Positions 8,412-16,773 are shown, numbered from the stretch's first letter. The stretch is DNA of 64,000 bases from Alkalihalobacillus sp. YIM B00296 (GCF_020179385.1 NZ_JAIBLJ010000006.1:144433-208432), one strand, 5' to 3'. The notes: a model not told the origin generated them from the sequence alone. Numbers and translations: made by a program.

Positions 8412-8874
8412 ACGGAATTTGACAAAGGATGATCTCGGACTTATTTCAGAATGGTTTAAGCATTCCTCAGAGTGGTTAAAAGAAGAAGGTATACTGAAGG
8501 AAGAGATCGGTCCTCAAAGACTTGGGGTCTGGATGTCATTATATGATCGATACGAAGGTGTCTGGTTGGTTTGGGAGGAAAAGGGATCAATCAAAGGGCT
8601 CAGTTATCATATTCTGCATGCACCTTCCAACAAGAGGCCCTGGATCGGCATGGTGATGGTAGACCCCCAATTTAGAGGGGATGGGTACGGAAGACAAATC
8701 ATCCAGTTACTAGGCAGGAAACTTCAACAGGAGGACTTCAAAATCATTTATGCCGGGTGTCCTTTTACACAAGTCGGTTGGCTTCAGTTCCTCGCAGCTT
8801 GTCGATTTGAACAGATCGGGACAGATACTTTGCCATCTGGAAAAAGATATATAAAACTTGTAAGACCTTTATGA
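8404..8874 (+). CDS. GNAT family acetyltransferase
   Basis: A 156-residue protein with the GNAT acetyl-CoA fold. MVMVDPQFRGDGYGRQIIQLL is the motif A region, with the R/QxxGxG/A-type loop represented by RGDGYG, and the C-terminal part contains FLAACRFEQIG. The start overlaps the end of yktC by 8 bases, implying translational coupling. The acceptor is unknown. I do not recall a counterpart in the B. subtilis yktC neighbourhood. Confidence 0.75.
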   Translation: MIERNLTKDDLGLISEWFKHSSEWLKEEGILKEEIGPQRLGVWMSLYDRYEGVWLVWEEKGSIKGLSYHILHAPSNKRPWIGMVMVDPQFRGDGYGRQIIQLLGRKLQQEDFKIIYAGCPFTQVGWLQFLAACRFEQIGTDTLPSGKRYIKLVRPL

Positions 8875-8884
8875 AAAAATAATC

Positions 8885-8945
8885 AGGGAATCCTTCAATC
8901 GGAATCGAAAGTCGCTAGATTCACGAAGAAAGGTATTCCCGGTTT
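8885..8945. terminator. Probable bidirectional terminator between the GNAT gene and ylaF
   Basis: GGGAAT-CCTTC near 8886-8896 pairs with GAAAGG-T-ATTCCC near 8928-8940 (one bulge), flanked by A-rich and TTTT sequence. It lies between convergent genes. Confidence 0.55.
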
Positions 8946-8961
8946 TGATTTCGCTCAGCAT

Positions 8962-9153
8962 TCAATGGTTCCTTTGGTTATTCTCTCTAAATTTCTTCTT
9001 GAGTTTAAAACCAGCTCCCATAAGGATAAAAGTAGCAGTAAGAGCGATGACAGCAAGCAGAATGCTCTGCTCACCGATAGCTACACCAATCAAAGCGATA
9101 TTAAACGTAACTAGAATCGAAATTAAAATAAAAATGATGGATTGTTTATTCAT
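8962..9153 (-). CDS. ylaF: YlaF-like small membrane protein (DUF5325)
   Basis: A 63-residue protein with two hydrophobic helices (about residues 5-22 and 30-48) and a basic C-terminal tail KLKKKFRENNQ. It sits directly upstream of and divergent from typA, as ylaF is linked to typA (ylaG) in B. subtilis. Start ATG 9153 follows GGAGG-type sequence. Function unknown. Confidence 0.65.
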   Translation of the reverse strand: MNKQSIIFILISILVTFNIALIGVAIGEQSILLAVIALTATFILMGAGFKLKKKFRENNQRNH

Positions 9154-9212
9154 GGTCTACCTCCTAGAAACAGTGTATCGAAAAATGATAGAAAGAAAAA
9201 GTTTAAAATTTG

Positions 9213-9221
9213 TGTTATAAT
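9213..9221 (+). promoter_or_regulatory. Extended minus-10 promoter of typA
   Basis: TGT-TATAAT (9213-9221) is a perfect extended minus-10 element. No good minus-35 hexamer is present, as is usual for this promoter type. Transcription would begin near 9228, giving a leader of about 118 nt. Confidence 0.6.
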
Positions 9222-9263
9222 AGGAAAGTTGAAAATTTATTAGGTTTACACCATTAAGAGATT

Positions 9264-9322
9264 GTTCAAAAAGCCATCATCTAGATGATCGGTTAGCTAG
9301 TTTGATCGGTCACTTTTTGAGC
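9264..9322 (+). promoter_or_regulatory. Hairpin in the typA leader
   Basis: Ten bases at 9264-9273 pair with 9313-9322 (GTTCAAAAAG arm, one G-U). Inside is the palindrome ATCATCTAGATGAT and a twice-repeated TGATCGGT. No T-run follows, so it does not look like a plain terminator. It lies just upstream of the ribosome site and could affect translation or mRNA stability. Confidence 0.45.
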
Positions 9323-9345
9323 ACATATATTAAGGAGAGATTGAA

Positions 9346-11187
9346 GTGAATCTTCGAGAAGAACTACGCAATATTGCGATTATTGCCCACGTAGACCACG
9401 GGAAAACGACATTAGTCGACCAGATGCTCCACCAATCCGGAACGTTCAGGGATAACGAACAGGTCAGTGAACGTGCAATGGATTCTAATGATCTGGAAAA
9501 AGAACGTGGAATTACGATTTTGGCTAAAAATACAGCGATCAATTACAAAGAAAAGCGGATCAATATCATGGATACACCAGGACATGCTGACTTCGGTGGA
9601 GAAGTGGAACGTATCATGAAAATGGTAGATGGTGTGTTGCTGCTCGTTGATGCTTATGAGGGATGTATGCCACAAACCCGATTCGTATTGAAAAAGGCAC
9701 TTGAACAAAAATTGACACCGGTCGTGGTCGTCAATAAAATTGACCGGCCATTTGCCCGACCGGTTGAAGTAGTAGATGAAGTTCTGGATCTGTTCATCGA
9801 ACTTGGCGCTGACGATGATCAGTTGGAATTCCCAGTCGTCTATGCTTCGGCTTTGAATGGAACAGCAAGCTTAGATCCTGAAAAGCAAGATGAAGATATG
9901 ACGGCCATTTTTGAATCCATTTTGGAACATATCCCTGCTCCTGTGGATAACAGCGATGAATCGCTCCAATTCCAAGTAGCATTGTTGGACTATAATGATT
10001 ATTTAGGCCGAATTGGTATCGGAAGAGTATTCAGAGGCACAATCAAAGTCGGCCAAAGTGTTGCTTTGATGAAATTGGATGGATCTGTAAAAAAGTTCCG
10101 TGTCACAAAGCTTTTCGGTTTCCTTGGATTGAAACGTGTCGAGATTGAAGAAGCACGCTCAGGTGACCTGATTGCGGTATCAGGTATGGAGGAAATAAAC
10201 GTAGGTGAAACAGTCTGTCCTGAAAACAACCAGGACCCGCTGCCAATCCTTCGTATAGATGAACCGACCATACAAATGACTTTCCTTGTAAATAACAGTC
10301 CATTTGCAGGACGTGAAGGGAAATATTTGACGAGCCGAAAGATCGAGGAACGTTTGAACCAGCAATTAGAGACAGATGTAAGTTTACGTGTAGAAAACAC
10401 AGACTCCCCGGATGTGTGGACGGTTTCCGGACGTGGGGAACTGCATTTATCAATCTTGATTGAAAACATGCGAAGAGAAGGATATGAGTTACAGGTTTCT
10501 AAACCTGAGGTTATCATCCGTGAAGTCGATGGCCAAAAATGTGAGCCGATAGAGCGTGTACAGATCGATGTTCCAGAAGAACATACAGGAGCGATCATGG
10601 AATCCCTCGGTGAACGGAAGGGTGAGATGGTCAATATGGTCAACCATGGTAACGGCCAAGTAAGACTTGAGTTCCTGGTACCTGCACGTGGCTTGATCGG
10701 CTACACGACGGAATTCTTAACTTTGACTCGCGGATATGGCATCCTGAATCATTCTTTCGACAGTTATCAGCCATTTATCCAGGCGAAAATCGGAGGACGT
10801 CGAGAAGGTGTTCTTGTTTCCATGGAATCTGGAAAAGTTTCTCAATATGGGATCATTAATGTTGAAGATCGTGGAACGATTTTTGTGGAACCTGGAACTG
10901 ACATTTATGAAGGAATGATTGTCGGGGAACACAACCGTGAAAATGACATCACAGTCAACCTGACAAAAGTGAAGCAGCTGACCAATATGCGTTCAGCGGG
11001 TAAAGATAATACCGTTTCAATGAAAAAGGCGCGTGTAATGACGCTTGAAGAAGCTCTTGAATATTTGAACGATGATGAGTATTGTGAAGTTACCCCTGAA
11101 TCCATTCGTTTGCGTAAGAAAATCCTTGATAAGAATGAACGTGAACGTATAGAGAAGAAGAAAAAACTGGCACAGCAGAATTCTTAA
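9346..11187 (+). CDS. typA: Ribosome-associated GTPase TypA/BipA
   Basis: Translational GTPase that binds the 70S ribosome and supports 50S assembly and growth at low temperature. The 613 residues match the family. The G domain shows AHVDHGKTT (G1), DTPGHADF (G3) and NKIDRP (G4), followed by an EF-Tu-like domain 2, two EF-G-like domains and the BipA C-terminal domain ([18 protein letters not shown]). Start is GTG 9346 after AAGGAGAG. It is followed by ylaH as in B. subtilis, where this gene is ylaG. Confidence 0.97.
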   Translation: MNLREELRNIAIIAHVDHGKTTLVDQMLHQSGTFRDNEQVSERAMDSNDLEKERGITILAKNTAINYKEKRINIMDTPGHADFGGEVERIMKMVDGVLLLVDAYEGCMPQTRFVLKKALEQKLTPVVVVNKIDRPFARPVEVVDEVLDLFIELGADDDQLEFPVVYASALNGTASLDPEKQDEDMTAIFESILEHIPAPVDNSDESLQFQVALLDYNDYLGRIGIGRVFRGTIKVGQSVALMKLDGSVKKFRVTKLFGFLGLKRVEIEEARSGDLIAVSGMEEINVGETVCPENNQDPLPILRIDEPTIQMTFLVNNSPFAGREGKYLTSRKIEERLNQQLETDVSLRVENTDSPDVWTVSGRGELHLSILIENMRREGYELQVSKPEVIIREVDGQKCEPIERVQIDVPEEHTGAIMESLGERKGEMVNMVNHGNGQVRLEFLVPARGLIGYTTEFLTLTRGYGILNHSFDSYQPFIQAKIGGRREGVLVSMESGKVSQYGIINVEDRGTIFVEPGTDIYEGMIVGEHNRENDITVNLTKVKQLTNMRSAGKDNTVSMKKARVMTLEEALEYLNDDEYCEVTPESIRLRKKILDKNERERIEKKKKLAQQNS

Positions 11188-11208
11188 TGAAAAAGGGAGA
11201 CGGTACCA

Positions 11209-11532
11209 TTGGAAGTCGATATCAACGAACGCCTTCAGTTTTTTGCAAAGCTATATAACGTCGATACGAATCCTGAAATCGGTATGTGGTTTTTGTACCT
11301 GACCGTTCTTCTTTTATCCATCATCGTCTTCAAGTTGGGATTTTCAAGGAAATTACCGTTATTGAAAGCAGTGGTAGTCTATATTTTCCTTGGACTCGGC
11401 TGTACGATTCTGACTTTTTTTGCTGTTTTTCTCCCTGTGACAGAAGGGCTGATGGTAGCAGCCGCGATTTTGATCATCTATAAGGTAAGATTGCATCAAT
11501 CCAAAAAAGAAGAACAAAGTGAACAACAATAA
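11209..11532 (+). CDS. ylaH: YlaH-like membrane protein
   Basis: A 107-residue protein with three hydrophobic helices (about residues 25-41, 48-70 and 74-92) and a charged, glutamine-rich tail. It lies 21 bases after typA and is likely in the same transcript, which ends at a strong terminator. Start is TTG 11209, about 9 bases after GGGAG. Position and size match YlaH; function unknown. Confidence 0.75.
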   Translation: MEVDINERLQFFAKLYNVDTNPEIGMWFLYLTVLLLSIIVFKLGFSRKLPLLKAVVVYIFLGLGCTILTFFAVFLPVTEGLMVAAAILIIYKVRLHQSKKEEQSEQQ

Positions 11533-11533
11533 G

Positions 11534-11570
11534 AAAAGGGGCTGACTTGATTTTAAGTCAGCCCCTTTTT
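11534..11570 (+). terminator. Strong intrinsic terminator of typA-ylaH
   Basis: A perfect 15-bp stem (11534-11548 with 11555-11569, arm AAAAGGGGCTGACTT) and a TTTT tail. Confidence 0.9.
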
Positions 11571-11614
11571 AGAAAGATAAGAAAGCATATTATTTTTTCG
11601 ATGAAGGAAGGTCT

Positions 11615-11780
11615 ACTTCAACGCCCAACCACTTGGCTCACTTTAGTCCTCCTACGGCGTTTGACACATTGATTTAAGTCGAGGGATTTACCCACGCAGA
11701 ACCGAACTTTGTTTGGTTCGAGCCTCCTCGTCGGACTTCCAGGTGACCTTCGTGGCGGAACAGGGCGTTTACGCTTTTCT
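11615..11780. repeat. Intergenic repeat-like segment, shared in part with 42801-42850
   Basis: No gene here. The stretch 11704-11755 contains ACTTTGTTTGGTTCGAGCCT followed by CCTCGTCGGACTTCC, which recurs in diverged form after tmcAL. The remainder holds short GGCGTTT repeats. It looks like a degenerate dispersed element rather than a unique sequence. Confidence 0.45.
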
Positions 11781-11810
11781 TATAACCTAATTTTTAATCG
11801 GAGGTAGATG

Positions 11811-12080
11811 ATGAATTTACAAGATGCTCTGTACAATTGGATTACGATCAAGAAGGTTTCTGATGAAAGGGAAGACGATCGAGCAGCAAAGGATACACTG
11901 GATTTTTTTGAAGAAATACTGAGGGATGACCATCAAGTTGCTGATCTTCAAATCGAAAAGAAGCCTCCTTTTTATCACATTCACTTTAAAATCGGTGGGA
12001 AAGATTATAAAAAGCAGTTTCCAATTGAACTAATTGACGCATTATATGAATCCATCGAATCTGAACCTAAATATAACTGA
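11811..12080 (+). CDS. Conserved hypothetical protein between ylaH and ylaI
   Basis: An 89-residue acidic protein (MNLQDALYNWITIKKVSDER start, then a C-terminal half with alternating Lys and aromatic residues). There is no signal peptide or membrane segment. GGAGG stands 6 bases ahead of ATG 11811 and only 3 ahead of the neighbouring ATG 11808. It is convergent with ylaI, which begins its 3' end 4 bases later. I do not recognise a named family. Confidence 0.7.
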   Translation: MNLQDALYNWITIKKVSDEREDDRAAKDTLDFFEEILRDDHQVADLQIEKKPPFYHIHFKIGGKDYKKQFPIELIDALYESIESEPKYN

Positions 12081-12084
12081 CCAG

Positions 12085-12294
12085 TTACCACGATTCTTCC
12101 TTTGAGGAATTACGATAAGTTACAAAGTTTCCGGAAGTCTTACGCTCTTCTGTTCGTACTTTTATCCTTGAATGACAAGGTTGACACATGTATGTGTGAA
12201 TGGGTCTATTTCTTAGTTTTTTAGCTAGAGGGCTCTGGTCTTCAATTTTTTCGATTTTATCACATAAAACGCATTTGACACGCATATTGTCCAC
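12085..12294 (-). CDS. ylaI: YlaI family protein (DUF2197), zinc-ribbon-like
   Basis: A 69-residue protein starting MRVKCVLCDKIEKIED, with CxxC at residues 8-11 of the printed frame and a second pair in YMCQPCHSRI. The four cysteines suggest one zinc site. The sequence RNRPIHTYMCQPCH is typical of YlaI. The first residues can be read as MDNMRVK or MRVK; GAGGTGG lies ahead of the first ATG. Function unknown. Confidence 0.8.
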   Translation of the reverse strand: MDNMRVKCVLCDKIEKIEDQSPLAKKLRNRPIHTYMCQPCHSRIKVRTEERKTSGNFVTYRNSSKEESW

Positions 12295-12459
12295 CTCTTT
12301 CTAAGACAAGTATATCATGAATGATTTGAAACGTATAAATTAAACCGGAGAAGGGATTTAATCTTTCTTGTAGAAGGTATTATATATCATTCCGAGAACA
12401 TTCTACATTTTGGTTGGATTACTGGTTCATGAGGAGCCAAAGTGACATCCGGAGGAAAA

Positions 12460-12499
12460 AAGTGTTTCGTTCGCATGAGTATCTGAGGAACGAAACTTT
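12460..12499 (+). promoter_or_regulatory. Hairpin upstream of the flavin-binding protein gene
   Basis: GTTTCGTTC (12464-12472) pairs perfectly with GAACGAAAC (12488-12496) around a 15-base loop. It ends about 30 bases before the start codon and has no T-run, so it may be an operator or leader structure. Confidence 0.4.
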
Positions 12500-12530
12500 G
12501 AATACCGTTTGATTAAAGGAGCTGGTAATA

Positions 12531-12986
12531 ATGACAACGAAAAGTTTACCATCATTGAATGAAACGCAGTTTCGTCTATTGCAAAAAGAATGCTATGTAG
12601 TGGTGAATACCGTCGATCCTGTTGAACATACGCCATATGTCAATGCTATCTCCTGGGTGTATGCCCCTGATGCCGAAACAATCGTTTTTGCTGTTGACTT
12701 ACGTTCGAAAGCGGTCGCGAACATCAAAACTAATGAACATATTTCGATTACATTAATTGAAGATGAAACAACATCTGTCATCAACGGGACAGCTCAGGTT
12801 TTGCAAGAGCGTATGGATTCTGTGCCCATTAAGCTCGCAAAGATAAAAGTTCATATTTCTGAAATAAGAGATGCAATGTTTTACGGAGCGAAAATATCCC
12901 AGCCTCCACAATATGAAAAGACCTATGACGCTCAGGCTGCAGCCAGGCTTGACAAGCAGGTAATGACTGCATTGAAAAGCAACTGA
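12531..12986 (+). CDS. Pyridoxamine 5'-phosphate oxidase-like FMN-binding protein
   Basis: A 151-residue protein of the split-barrel flavin-binding type. The pattern CYVVVNTVDPVEHTPYVNAISWVYA, then IVFAVDLRSKAVANIKTNEHISITLI resembles the family core of beta strands. GGAGCTGGTAATA stands ahead of ATG 12531. It stands where ylaL lies relative to ylaJ in bacilli, but I cannot confirm that identity. Reaction unknown; members often bind FMN, F420 or heme. Confidence 0.65.
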   Translation: MTTKSLPSLNETQFRLLQKECYVVVNTVDPVEHTPYVNAISWVYAPDAETIVFAVDLRSKAVANIKTNEHISITLIEDETTSVINGTAQVLQERMDSVPIKLAKIKVHISEIRDAMFYGAKISQPPQYEKTYDAQAAARLDKQVMTALKSN

Positions 12987-13311
12987 ATACTCTTATAATA
13001 GGGTACTGTAAAATCTAAATGATAAAAGTTACTTTGAGGGAAATTCGTGATACATCTTGGGGTTTGCGATCGATCAATTCTAGCGGACATGGGAGACCTT
13101 CATCGCTTTAAAAACACCAGTTTCACAAAAATAGAGGACATCAGAGTGCTTATACCGGAATAGTACTGAAAAAAACGCTTCAGGATTGAATAAGGGAACA
13201 GATATCCACTAATTTTTAGAATCTTCCCTTGGTAGCACAAATAGCGGAACAGATACCCGATAAAAACATTTTATATACTTATTTCGTTTATTCGACAATC
13301 CTTAAAAGACC
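12987..13311. repeat. Gene-free stretch with degenerate GCGGAACAGATA repeats
   Basis: No reading frame of note. Related units start at 13081 (TAGCGGACATGGGAGA), 13132 (TAGAGGACATCAGA), 13191 (TAAGGGAACAGATATCC) and 13242 (TAGCGGAACAGATACCC), about 51-59 bases apart. Each unit is a partial palindrome (GCGGA / TCCGC type). They look like decayed copies of a short intergenic repeat. Confidence 0.45.
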
Positions 13312-13362
13312 AAAAAAGGGCTGCCCCATAAGTGTCTGACACTTATGGGGCAGCCCTTTTTT
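13312..13362. terminator. Bidirectional terminator with GTGTCTGACAC tip
   Basis: AAAAAAGGGCTGCCCCATAA with AGTGTC (13312-13336) pairs with the mirror arm 13338-13361. The near-perfect stem of about 24 bp has almost no loop and ends in T/A runs. It terminates ylaJ (minus) and readthrough from the left. Confidence 0.85.
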
Positions 13363-13365
13363 GAA

Positions 13366-13986
13366 TTAACGGGTTTCTTTGATTTTATTCGGGTCGCTAG
13401 GTGTGCTTTTGCTTTGTTTCTGTTGTTGGTTTTGCAGGTTTTTCTCTTCGTCCTTTGGAATACTCTTATCATTTTTTCTTAATGGGTCTGGCTCCCTCTT
13501 GTTGTGTTGGCCAGGCATCTCTGGCATAAGTCGGCCGGTGATCGCGGCTAGTTCCTCGAAAATGCCCCCAACCGGTTTTCCAGCACTGATTTGTCTACCC
13601 ATTTCTTGCAAGCGGGCATAAAGATCTGGGTCGGCTGTAATGACAGCATTCGCTCCATATGGATCATGTTGTAACGCTTCAGCAACACTGTATTTGATGG
13701 AACCTACTCTTGATCGGTCGATGTGATCACCTACATCGATTCCTACCACTGCATATTTTCCCAGGACAACAGCGGTCGCATCCTTTACATCAGGTACCCT
13801 GGTCGCAATATCTACAAGACGTTTAGAAATATGTCGGGAGCTTTTTCTTTCATCTTTAGAGTATTCAACACTTTGTTTAACTTCGATAGGCTTTGAATCA
13901 TTCCCATAGCTCTGATCATTATTATTATTTTGACAGGAAATTAACAGTACACATAGCGTAACCAAGAAATAAGGAAGTTTCCGCAA
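13366..13986 (-). CDS. ylaJ: Sporulation lipoprotein YlaJ (YhcN/YlaJ family)
   Basis: A 206-residue lipoprotein with signal peptide and lipobox LISC (MRKLPYFLVTLCVLLISCQ), then a low-complexity Asn-rich linker. The family domain shows DVKDATAVVLGKYAVVGIDVG and SVAEALQHDPYGANAVITADPD. Family members are made in the developing spore and influence germination. Its C-terminal 50 residues are lysine and glutamine rich. Start is TTG 13986, about 9 bases after AAAGGA; no ATG is in frame nearby. It is convergent with nothing to the left except the terminator. Confidence 0.85.
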   Translation of the reverse strand: MRKLPYFLVTLCVLLISCQNNNNDQSYGNDSKPIEVKQSVEYSKDERKSSRHISKRLVDIATRVPDVKDATAVVLGKYAVVGIDVGDHIDRSRVGSIKYSVAEALQHDPYGANAVITADPDLYARLQEMGRQISAGKPVGGIFEELAAITGRLMPEMPGQHNKREPDPLRKNDKSIPKDEEKNLQNQQQKQSKSTPSDPNKIKETR

Positions 13987-14085
13987 CGTTGTTCATCCTT
14001 TCATGTAACTCAAGTTACGCTTATTGTTCGTATATTCTTCTATCTTTATTCAAATGGACATAGGTTAATAAAGGGTTGTCAATAG

Positions 14086-14118
14086 CAAAAAAAAGCCTGT
14101 ATCCATATAGATACAAGC
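14086..14118 (-). terminator. Terminator of the 163-residue protein gene
   Basis: Read on the minus strand, GCTTGTATC pairs with GGATACAGGC (14118-14110 with 14104-14095) and is followed by eight T. Confidence 0.85.
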
Positions 14119-14134
14119 AGTTTACTCAAATTGC

Positions 14135-14626
14135 TTATTTTACGATGATCCGGTTGATGTATCGGATTGGTTCGTTTTTGTTTGATCCATCACCATAGTA
14201 GAAATGAACTGGTCCATCTTCTAGAGGTTTCCCATTAAGAGAAAATCCAAGGATTCCATTTTTAGCTTCATCAATCGAGATGGACACCACCTCTCCAGCG
14301 GACGTTTTAAATTCAATGATTTTCGCATTATCAGGTTTTGCATTTTCAAGGAAAGGATTTAACGGAATCCCATATGATTTCGTGAACAATTCTTCTTTAT
14401 TAAATTGAATCTTGTTCTCGTTGGTGTGTGTGGGTATTTTGGCACCTTCCCTCCGTTCATGATCCCAAAGCTGTGCAGCTTCTTTTGTATAAGCATCTTC
14501 AGGTTCTGTTATTTCTTCATCAAAATATGTACTCAAATCAACTTTTCTATCATCAAAAATCCATACACCAGGGTCCAGGGTGATGGGATATACGACACTT
14601 CCTTCAATCATTACGATGGATTCCAT
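14135..14626 (-). CDS. Conserved hypothetical protein
   Basis: A 163-residue cytosolic protein of unknown function. It begins MESIVMIEGSVVYPITLDPG followed by VWIFDDRKVDL, and later has ISIDEAKNGILGFSLNG and VHFYYGDGSN. The N-terminal half looks like beta strands. Two ATGs (14629 and 14626) and a GTG (14635) are possible. AAGGAG lies 5 bases from the first ATG and 8 from the second, so I use 14626. It is a single gene, divergent from glsA and with its own terminator. I cannot place it in a named family. Confidence 0.75.
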   Translation of the reverse strand: MESIVMIEGSVVYPITLDPGVWIFDDRKVDLSTYFDEEITEPEDAYTKEAAQLWDHERREGAKIPTHTNENKIQFNKEELFTKSYGIPLNPFLENAKPDNAKIIEFKTSAGEVVSISIDEAKNGILGFSLNGKPLEDGPVHFYYGDGSNKNEPIRYINRIIVK

Positions 14627-14770
14627 CATGCTCACTCCTTTGAAAAAATACAGTAATAAGTATAACGTTCTATCTTCATTTTGTCACATTAGGGTATAGT
14701 ACTACTAATAGAAGTAACGACCAACAATTACAATAGACAACGTGGTAGCGATTTTGGAGGTGGCAATCCT

Positions 14771-15700
14771 ATGTATTGTGAAACAGATGAGGAACTATTG
14801 GAACTAGTTGAACGTGCCAGGAAGTATACGGATCAAGGAAAAGTGGCCAGTTATATTCCTGCATTAGAAAGAGCGGATCAAAATGATTTATCGTTGGCCC
14901 TCTATTACACGGACGATAAATGTATTAAGGCAGGAGATGTGGAAAAAAAGTTCACCCTCCAAAGTGTGTCGAAAGTATTAGCGCTAGCACTCGCAATCAT
15001 GGACAGGGGAGAAAATGAAGTATTTCAGAAAGTTGGGATGGAACCGACGGGAGATCCATTCAATTCGATAGCGAAGCTTGAAACGCAAATACCGGCAAAG
15101 CCATTAAATCCAATGATCAATGCTGGAGCTTTAGTCGTGACGAGTATGATTTCGGGTACTTCCATACATGAAAAGCTTGGGCGGTTATTAGCCTTAGTCC
15201 ATGATATGACAAATAATTCAAGTATCGATATCGACCTCGAGGTGGCAAAATCAGAATTTGAGACAGCTCATCTCAACCGGTCACTATGTTACTTCATGAA
15301 ACAGCATGGAATCGTAGAAGGAGATGTCGAGGAATTAATCGAGTTGTATACCAAGCAGTGCGCCATTCAAGTGACTTGTTATGACTTGGCACGGATTGGA
15401 ATGATTTTGGCAAACAAAGGTACTGATCCAAAGACGAAAAGAAAGATACTGCCCGAGCGGATAGCCACCATTGTCAAAACGTTCATGGTGACCTGTGGCA
15501 TGTACAATGCTTCAGGTGAATTTGCCATCCAAGTCGGGATTCCATCGAAAAGCGGGGTATCCGGGGCAATCCTGGGTCTGGTACCCCCATCACTGGGAAT
15601 AGGTATATATGGCCCTGCACTTAACGAAAAAGGGAATAGTATCGGTGGAGTGAAATTGCTGGAAATGCTTTCACAGCGTTATGATTTAAGTATATTTTAA
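14771..15700 (+). CDS. glsA: Glutaminase A
   Basis: Hydrolyses glutamine to glutamate and ammonia. The 309 residues match the serine-dependent beta-lactamase-like glutaminase family. The catalytic SxxK is in LQSVSKVLALALA near residue 65, and the conserved NPMINAGALV and SGVSGAI stretches follow. GGAGGTGG precedes ATG 14771. It corresponds to B. subtilis ylaM (glsA2). No transporter gene is next to it, unlike glsA-glnT. Confidence 0.93.
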   Translation: MYCETDEELLELVERARKYTDQGKVASYIPALERADQNDLSLALYYTDDKCIKAGDVEKKFTLQSVSKVLALALAIMDRGENEVFQKVGMEPTGDPFNSIAKLETQIPAKPLNPMINAGALVVTSMISGTSIHEKLGRLLALVHDMTNNSSIDIDLEVAKSEFETAHLNRSLCYFMKQHGIVEGDVEELIELYTKQCAIQVTCYDLARIGMILANKGTDPKTKRKILPERIATIVKTFMVTCGMYNASGEFAIQVGIPSKSGVSGAILGLVPPSLGIGIYGPALNEKGNSIGGVKLLEMLSQRYDLSIF

Positions 15701-15789
15701 AAGGCTGCAGGTTGATTTGTGTTGCAATTTCAGCGCTAAGACGATAGTATTGATAATAGAGAGAGGCACTTGGAACGGAGGGATTCGAT

Positions 15790-16068
15790 TTGTCGACTGA
15801 GATGGTTACCGGTCATCGTGAAAAAGCATTTGCTTTGCTTCAAGCAGATGCAGAGAAAATCCTTAAATTGATTGAAGTTCAAATGGAAAACTTGACGATG
15901 CCGCAATGCCCTCTCTATGAGGAAGTCCTTGATACTCAAATGTTCGGACTTTCAAGAGAGATAGATTTTGCAGTACGTTTGGATTTGATTGAAGCTGAGC
16001 AAGGGAAGGCGTTGCTTGAATCACTTGAACGTCAATTGACAGCTTTACACGATGCTTGGTCTAAATGA
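15790..16068 (+). CDS. ylaN: YlaN family protein (UPF0358)
   Basis: A 92-residue helical protein of a family restricted to Firmicutes. In B. subtilis YlaN is needed for growth unless iron is supplied and is linked to the Fur iron response. Visible features are [39 protein letters not shown] and a C-terminal helix. Start is TTG 15790, 7 bases after GGAGGG. It is followed by its own terminator and precedes ftsW at a distance, as in B. subtilis. Confidence 0.9.
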   Translation: MSTEMVTGHREKAFALLQADAEKILKLIEVQMENLTMPQCPLYEEVLDTQMFGLSREIDFAVRLDLIEAEQGKALLESLERQLTALHDAWSK

Positions 16069-16096
16069 AGCCAAAGTTCATGTCCTATATATGAAG

Positions 16097-16128
16097 CTCA
16101 AACTGTCAATCGATGGTTTGAGTTTTTT
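16097..16128 (+). terminator. Intrinsic terminator after ylaN
   Basis: CTCAAAC (16097-16103) pairs with GTTTGAG (16116-16122) followed by TTTTTT. Confidence 0.8.
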
Positions 16129-16305
16129 ACTTAGTCTATGATAACTAGGAATAGATGTTTTAGGAGGAAGTCCCTATCTGCTTTTGCATCCCTCCAGATA
16201 CATACATGACAAGCTTTCTTGAAACTTGATAAAAATTCACATTAACGAAATCAGACGTGCATTCCATATGGTACGATGGGAGGGAGAGATAAAGGAGGAA
16301 ACGGG

Positions 16306-16773
16306 ATGATCCTGCTAGTGATCTTTGTATTATTTCCATTAGCTACGCTTCTACATGAACTAGGCCACCATCTTACCGCGCGGCTGACAGGGATCAAGGA
16401 AACCCAGATAAGAGTAGGGATCGGGCCGCCTATTTTACATATCAACAATCGGTTATTGAAGTTGGAATGTCGTTTGTTTTACTTTATCGGTGCGCATACT
16501 TTTTCTGGTCAGATCGATGAAACAACGTCTTTCAATCGTTTTTTCATCACTCTTAACGGGCCATTGGTCAATGCAGTGACAGCTGGTTGGCTATGGGGCT
16601 TTTACGGTTCGGATACCTCGCTTTTAGGTAATACGTTGACTCTATTTGCCTTCATCAATTTATGGATCGCAATTGGAAATCTTCTGCCTTTTAAAATTAG
16701 AAACCGAAAATCTGACGGATATATCGTCTTGGAAAGCTTGTGGATCTTTATAACAAGACTTAGACAAATCTAG
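16306..16773 (+). CDS. Short M50-type membrane metalloprotease-like protein
   Basis: A 155-residue membrane protein with the zinc protease motif HELGHHL at about residues 18-24, inside the first hydrophobic helix. A second site comparable to NxxPxxxxDG in site-2 proteases is only weakly seen as NLLPFKIRNRKSDG near residue 130. Its length is half that of SpoIVFB or RseP. AAAGGAGG stands ahead of ATG 16306; the longer frame from 16276 has no ribosome site. It is inserted between ylaN and ftsW. It could be an active small intramembrane protease or a metal-binding relic; the substrate is unknown. Confidence 0.65.
   Translation: MILLVIFVLFPLATLLHELGHHLTARLTGIKETQIRVGIGPPILHINNRLLKLECRLFYFIGAHTFSGQIDETTSFNRFFITLNGPLVNAVTAGWLWGFYGSDTSLLGNTLTLFAFINLWIAIGNLLPFKIRNRKSDGYIVLESLWIFITRLRQI

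Noticed and set aside
9999-10643. Long minus-strand open frame of 214 codons
   Set aside because: It lies wholly inside typA in the opposite frame, has no ribosome site and a Ser/Arg-rich low-complexity composition.
11615-11780. Possible small protein genes inside the repeat
   Set aside because: Open peptides on either strand lack ribosome sites, and the same sequence recurs out of context at 42.8 kb.
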